This document shows, in pieces, positions 60,087 through 64,000 of a DNA stretch of 64,000 nt. The DNA comes from an uncultured Bacteroides sp. (lineage in GTDB: Bacteria > Bacteroidota > Bacteroidia > Bacteroidales > Bacteroidaceae). The notes under the pieces are model-generated. The model was given only the letters and a program-made list of their open reading frames with translations. It made no database searches and was not told where the DNA came from. Within the stretch, counting starts at the first letter, position 1. The number at the start of each line of letters is the position of its first letter. The position numbers and the translations under genes are program-made. Location: positions 1 through 64,000 of the forward strand of contig CALUOR010000016.1 in assembly GCA_944322285.1 (NCBI GenBank), read 5' to 3'.

Positions 60087-60379
60087 TCGTATAAACTAAA
60101 TATGATTAGTTACTTATCTGTTTTTGTCAACATAATAATATGCTATTTCGTGCAAATTTAGATAAAAAACCGCGGAATTTTACACCGATAGGATAAAGAA
60201 AACGTTTTTTATTTAGAGAAAAAGCATAGCAAAATTTCAAAAGCAATTGCGAAAAGAATTTTTCAACATCTGTTTTTCATCACAATACAGCATAGTCGCT
60301 AACCGTCTGTATCATTGCGATTTATCTGTTTTTCATGAATGTTCTTTTTATGTTCATTTACATTGCGCCCTTCAAAAGT

Positions 60380-60554
60380 GGGACAGTAAGGGACAGTAGG
60401 ACAGTTATTTTCGGGCATATATCATTTTGAACCATTAAATAAGAGTATTATATATATAAATATATATATATATATTTATATATATAATAAAGCAAGTTTT
60501 ACATTAAAACTAATTGGGCGCAAAATTAACTGTCCTACTGTCCCTTACTGTCCC
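60380..60554. repeat. 28-bp perfect inverted repeat with TA-rich core
   Basis: The left arm 60380-60407 (GGGACAGTAAGGGACAGTAG plus GACAGTTA) is the exact complement of 60527-60554. The 119-bp centre includes about 40 bp of alternating T and A. A second pair, TTGCGCCC (60363-60370) and GGGCGCAA (60516-60523), is placed so that it crosses the main stem. Confidence 0.85.
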
Positions 60555-60734
60555 AGCCCTACTAAAAACTCCCCCGTGAAGAAAAGTTTTCGGGCTCACG
60601 GGCCGGAAATCCGCCCTCCGGGAGGTAAAGCATTCATTTGTTGTCATATTTTGATATTTTCAAAAAAACGAATGAATTAAAGCGCTGATTTGTAGCAAAT
60701 TAATTTGTTACCAAAAGTTAAATAGTGAAGAAAA

Positions 60735-60767
60735 TTTGCTTTTGCCCGCCGTGCGGCAGTAACTTTG
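60735..60767 (+). promoter_or_regulatory. Promoter of the AddB-like gene
   Basis: TTTG (60735-60738), a 21-bp spacer and TAACTTTG (60760-60767). The predicted start near 60774 excludes translation from the in-frame codon at 60765. Confidence 0.6.
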
Positions 60768-60824
60768 CCATCGCAACCCGAAAAGAGCATGAAACAAAGT
60801 TACAAACACAAACAAAAAAACGTC

Positions 60825-63713
60825 ATGGAAACATTCCTCCAGATGGTCGCCAAAGACCTCTACCACAATATTGGAAACGACCTGAGCCGCACGGCCATTG
60901 TCTTTCCGAACAAACGGGCCTCCCTGTTCTTCAACGAACACTTGGCCGCACAGAGCGACCGTCCTTTGTGGTCGCCCGCATACGTCAGCATCAGCGACCT
61001 CTTCGAACGCATGTCTACGCTGAAGAACGGAGACCCTATTCGTCTGGTGTGCGAGCTCTACAAAGTGTTTCGTGAGGAGACCCAAAGCACGGAGACGCTG
61101 GACGACTTCTACTTTTGGGGTGAACTCTTGATAAGCGATTTCGATGATGTGGACAAGAATATGGTAAAGGCCGAAGATCTCTTCAGCAACCTGAAAGACC
61201 TGAAGGACATCATGGACACGCCCGACTATTTGGACAAAGAGCAGACGGAGGCCATACGCCAATTTTTCCACAACTTCTCCCCTGAGAAGCGCACTGAACT
61301 GAAAACCCGTTTCATCAACCTATGGGACAAGCTGGGCGATATTTACAGAAGTTACAAGCAACGCCTGGCCCATTTGGGCATCGCCTACGAAGGCATGCTC
61401 TACCGTCAGGTAATGGAAGAGCTGGATACGACCCGACTGGAGTACGAACGCTATGTATTCGTGGGCTTCAACGTGCTGAACGAAGTGGAGCGGCGCTTCT
61501 TCTTAGCCCTTCAAGAGGCGGATAAAGCTTGGTTCTATTGGGATTACGATGTTTTCTACACCCGGCTTCCGGAGGAAAGCGCCCCTCCTTTCCGGCACGA
61601 GGCGGGCGAGTTTATCCTGCGTAACCTGCGCCTCTTCCCCAACCGCCTTCCGGAAACATGCTTCAACGCGATGAGTCGCCCCAAGCACGTGCGTTACATC
61701 TCTGCCCCTACCGAGAACGCGCAAGCGCGATACCTCTCCGTCTTGCTGGCCGAGGACAACGTGAAGGAACATGACGAAAAAGAAAGCGCCGTAGTGCTGT
61801 GTAATGAATCTCTGCTCCTCCCCGTGCTTCACACGCTGCCCGCCAACATCAGGAATGTAAACATCACCATGGGATTCCCCTTGGCACAGACACCTATCTA
61901 TAGTCTGATAAACGCCTTGCTGGAATTGCAAACCACAGGTTACCGGAACGACACGGGACGCTATGCGTTCGAGGCCGTATTATCCGTCCTGCGCCATCCC
62001 TACATCCGGAGCCTGACTCCACAGGCCGAAATGCTGGAGCATCGGCTGACTCACAATAACCGTTTTTACCCTCTGCCTTCCGAATTGAAGACGGACGAGC
62101 TTCTGGAAAAGATATTCACCCCGCAACAAGGCATCAAAGCCCTATGCGCCTATCTGACGGAACGCATCAAGGATGTGTCTACGCTCTATCGCACCTCTCC
62201 GGAGGAAGACGCCACGGACCTGTACGGCCAGCTCTACCGCGAATCGCTCTTCAAGAGCTATACTTTGATAAACCGCCTGCAAAGCCTCGCGGAGAGCGGA
62301 GACTTGCAGGACATACGCATAGACACGTTGAAACACCTCATAAACCGCCTGCTGACCTCCGCCAGCATCCCCTTCCACGGAGAGCCCGCCATAGGCCTGC
62401 AAGTAATGGGCGTGTTGGAGACGCGTAACTTGGACTTCCGCAACCTGGTGATGCTCTCGGTGAACGAAGGCCAGCTGCCTAAGGCGGGAGGAGAATCCTC
62501 GTTCATCCCCTACAACCTGCGCAAAGCTTTTGGCATGACCACCATCGAACACAAGAACGCCGTCTATGCCTACTACTTCTATCGCCTGATACAACGGGCA
62601 GAAAACATCACCCTGATGTATAACACCTCCTCGGAAGGGCTGAACAGGGGGGAAATGTCCCGCTTCATGCTGCAATACCTGGTAGAGTGGCCCGGAGAAA
62701 TCACTTGCGAATATCTGGAGGCCGGTCAATCTCCGCAAACATCGCCCGAAATCCGCATAGAGAAAACATCCGGAATCATAAAGCGTTTGTGCGACACGTA
62801 TGACACACGACTGCATCCCGAAGCCGTCCTCTCACCTTCGGCCCTGAACACTTATTTGGATTGCCCCTTGCGCTTCTACTATCGGTATGTAGCAGGACTT
62901 AAACAACCCGAAGAAGTATCGGCCGAAATAGACTCAGCCCTGTTCGGCACCATCTTCCACCGTTCGGCCGAACTGGCATACACCAACCTGACCCAACATG
63001 GCAAGTTGATACGCAAAGAAGACTTGGAGAAACTCCTGAAAGATGAAAACAAGCTCCAAAGCTATGTGGACCGCGCCTTCAAAGAAGACTTCTTCCACCT
63101 ATCCGGCCAAGAGCGGCCTGAATACAATGGCACTCAGCTCATCCACGCCAGGGTCATAGCCTCCTACCTAAAACAGCTCCTGCGCAATGACCTGCAATAT
63201 GCCCCCTTCAGCATGGAAGGCATGGAGCATAAAGTGAGAGAAAGCGTTGAAGTGGATACCCCCCAAGGAGCCTTGCCCATACAGATAGGAGGAACCATAG
63301 ACCGCATGGACAGCAAGGGAGACACCTTGCGCATTGTAGATTACAAGACGGGAGGCATGCCCAAAACGCCGGAGAACATCAAGCAACTCTTCACACCGGC
63401 CGAAGGACGTCCCAACTACATATTTCAGACGTTCCTGTATGCCGCCATTCTTTGCCACAGGCAGGCAAAGAAGGTAGCCCCCGCCCTACTCTACATTCAC
63501 CGGGCAGCCTCGGACACTTATTCTCCGGTCATAGAAATGGGAGCGCGACAGGCCAAAGCTCCGGTCTTGGACTTTAATCAAAAGGAAAACGAATTTTGGA
63601 CGGAACTCCACGCATTGCTCCGCGAACTGTTCAACCCGCAGGTACCTTTCACCCAAACGGAACAAACCAAGCAATGCGAATATTGCGACTTCAAACGGCT
63701 GTGCAAACGGTAA
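60825..63713 (+). CDS. AddB-like PD-(D/E)XK nuclease
   Basis: This 962-residue protein is the AddB/RexB-type subunit of a RecBCD-like recombination nuclease. The N-terminal TAIVFPNKRASLFF corresponds to the degenerate helicase-like region. The C-terminal nuclease domain has GGTIDRMDSKGDTLRIVDYKTG, with Asp and Lys of the PD-(D/E)XK site. Cys residues at LDCPLRFYY and at QCEYCDFKRLC can form the structural 4Fe-4S cluster of AddB. I chose the ATG at 60825; an ATG at 60789 would add 12 basic residues. The AddA partner is not in the window. Confidence 0.9.
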   Translation: METFLQMVAKDLYHNIGNDLSRTAIVFPNKRASLFFNEHLAAQSDRPLWSPAYVSISDLFERMSTLKNGDPIRLVCELYKVFREETQSTETLDDFYFWGELLISDFDDVDKNMVKAEDLFSNLKDLKDIMDTPDYLDKEQTEAIRQFFHNFSPEKRTELKTRFINLWDKLGDIYRSYKQRLAHLGIAYEGMLYRQVMEELDTTRLEYERYVFVGFNVLNEVERRFFLALQEADKAWFYWDYDVFYTRLPEESAPPFRHEAGEFILRNLRLFPNRLPETCFNAMSRPKHVRYISAPTENAQARYLSVLLAEDNVKEHDEKESAVVLCNESLLLPVLHTLPANIRNVNITMGFPLAQTPIYSLINALLELQTTGYRNDTGRYAFEAVLSVLRHPYIRSLTPQAEMLEHRLTHNNRFYPLPSELKTDELLEKIFTPQQGIKALCAYLTERIKDVSTLYRTSPEEDATDLYGQLYRESLFKSYTLINRLQSLAESGDLQDIRIDTLKHLINRLLTSASIPFHGEPAIGLQVMGVLETRNLDFRNLVMLSVNEGQLPKAGGESSFIPYNLRKAFGMTTIEHKNAVYAYYFYRLIQRAENITLMYNTSSEGLNRGEMSRFMLQYLVEWPGEITCEYLEAGQSPQTSPEIRIEKTSGIIKRLCDTYDTRLHPEAVLSPSALNTYLDCPLRFYYRYVAGLKQPEEVSAEIDSALFGTIFHRSAELAYTNLTQHGKLIRKEDLEKLLKDENKLQSYVDRAFKEDFFHLSGQERPEYNGTQLIHARVIASYLKQLLRNDLQYAPFSMEGMEHKVRESVEVDTPQGALPIQIGGTIDRMDSKGDTLRIVDYKTGGMPKTPENIKQLFTPAEGRPNYIFQTFLYAAILCHRQAKKVAPALLYIHRAASDTYSPVIEMGARQAKAPVLDFNQKENEFWTELHALLRELFNPQVPFTQTEQTKQCEYCDFKRLCKR

Positions 63714-63715
63714 AG

Positions 63716-63793
63716 CCCCCTCAACTCCCCCCGAGGGGGAGCTTATGATACTTCGTAGCAATCTTAGCCTCCCCTTAGGGGGGAGGGGGCTAA
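63716..63793. repeat. GC-rich nested hairpins after the AddB-like gene
   Basis: CCCCCTC near 63716 and GAGGGGGCT near 63785 can close an outer stem. Inside it, CCCCCCGAGGGGG and CTCCCCTTAGGGGGGAG form two tight hairpins. No T-run follows, so a simple terminator is doubtful; it resembles a dispersed REP-like repeat. Confidence 0.6.
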
Positions 63794-63872
63794 ATTACGG
63801 ATTTTCATACCCGAATTACATAATGGGCAAAGATTTCGGCAAGAAATATCCGTGAATATGATTTTTTTAAGC

Positions 63873-63880
63873 TACATTTG
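63873..63880 (+). promoter_or_regulatory. Candidate -7 box for the DUF362 gene
   Basis: TACATTTG matches TAnnTTTG and lies 37 bp before the ATG at 63918. The -33 region is poor. Confidence 0.45.
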
Positions 63881-63917
63881 CACCGAAAGCAACTCTATAT
63901 AGAATATATTAAGCATT

Positions 63918-64000
63918 ATGGAAAAAGCAAAAGTTTATTTCACTGACCTGCGCACCTCGCCCACATCCAACCTATTGGACAAAATGGAGCGGCTGGTGAA
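63918..64000 (+). CDS. DUF362 family protein, 5' part only
   Basis: Only the first 27 codons are in the window. MEKAKVYFTDLRTSPTSNLL matches the N-terminus of DUF362 proteins, which usually carry two 4Fe-4S clusters and act as uncharacterised ferredoxin-like redox proteins. The frame is open to the window edge. The call rests on this short stretch. Confidence 0.7.
   Translation, partial: MEKAKVYFTDLRTSPTSNLLDKMERLV

Larger units (their letters stand above)
59772..60734. other. Repeat-rich gene-free kilobase
   Basis: No credible gene lies between uvrB and the AddB-like gene. The region holds the second MITE-like element (59850-60086), a 28-bp perfect inverted repeat around a TA-rich core (60380-60554), and a GC-rich hairpin with CCCGTGA/TCACGGG (60573-60602). 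The stretch 60087-60360 shows nothing recognisable apart from AT-rich sequence. Confidence 0.65.

Noticed and set aside
60380-60554. Invertible promoter of the Bacteroides phase-variation type
   Set aside because: I found no TAnnTTTG box inside the segment and no recombinase gene nearby, so inversion control of a neighbour is not supported.
60765-60824. Longer start for the AddB-like gene at 60765
   Set aside because: The codon overlaps the TAACTTTG box at 60760-60767. The first ATGs in the mRNA are at 60789 and 60825.

Overview
The window looks like a chromosomal segment of a gut-type member of the Bacteroidaceae. The evidence is repeated use of the Bacteroidetes promoter pattern (TTTG or TTG, 19-21 bp, then TAnnTTTG), a type III glutamine synthetase, DUF4295 beside ribosomal proteins L28 and L33, an atpDC-atpBEFHAG ATP synthase operon, a GT3-type glycogen synthase, DUF5686, DUF4374 and a xusABC-like siderophore operon. 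No rRNA, phage, intact insertion sequence or CRISPR locus is visible. The species cannot be named from sequence alone.

Left part (1-16 kb): a TamB-like protein is divergent from tsaD. It is followed by a large lipoprotein, a CinA-type amidohydrolase, rpmB-rpmG-DUF4295, and an OPT transporter-esterase-DUF1460 unit that converges on a SIMPL protein. A structured RNA resembling 6S RNA precedes an exported protein of unknown function, and a tandem four-hairpin array follows. Next (16-27 kb) come a DUF5686 outer-membrane protein, glnN, a Crp/Fnr regulator, proS, a Lys-Pro-Gly tRNA operon, a WalJ-like hydrolase, a MATE pump and a solitary FecE-like ATPase.

The complete F-type ATP synthase operon fills 27-34.7 kb. 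From 35 to 40.6 kb lies a GC-rich operon on the minus strand: TonB receptor, DUF4374 surface lipoprotein and PepSY membrane protein, matching the known XusA-XusB-XusC xenosiderophore system. Its receptor-lipoprotein spacer holds 14 units of a 23-bp palindrome-centred repeat in exact phase. Its lipoprotein-PepSY spacer is filled by a MITE-like element whose other copy is at 59.85 kb. A HigBA module is divergent from the receptor.

From 41 to 47 kb are a queuosine operon (precursor transporter, queC, queF) with a candidate structured leader, and serC-serA-DUF1015. From 47 to 53 kb is a yigZ/HpaII-like nuclease/dbpA operon, divergent from glycerate kinase, then a DMT permease and a patatin. From 53 to 64 kb are a glycogen synthase-phosphorylase operon, uvrB, a repeat-rich 1-kb gap, an AddB-like nuclease and the start of a DUF362 protein.

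Most genes are ordinary housekeeping genes. The unexplained signal lies mainly in the spacers: two arrays of palindromes at 22 and 23 bp periods, a two-copy element with terminal inverted repeats whose end supplies a stop codon, a 14-bp terminal motif recurring at other spacers, and a 28-bp perfect inverted repeat around a TA-rich core. The tamB frame also appears to start at ATC rather than ATG.
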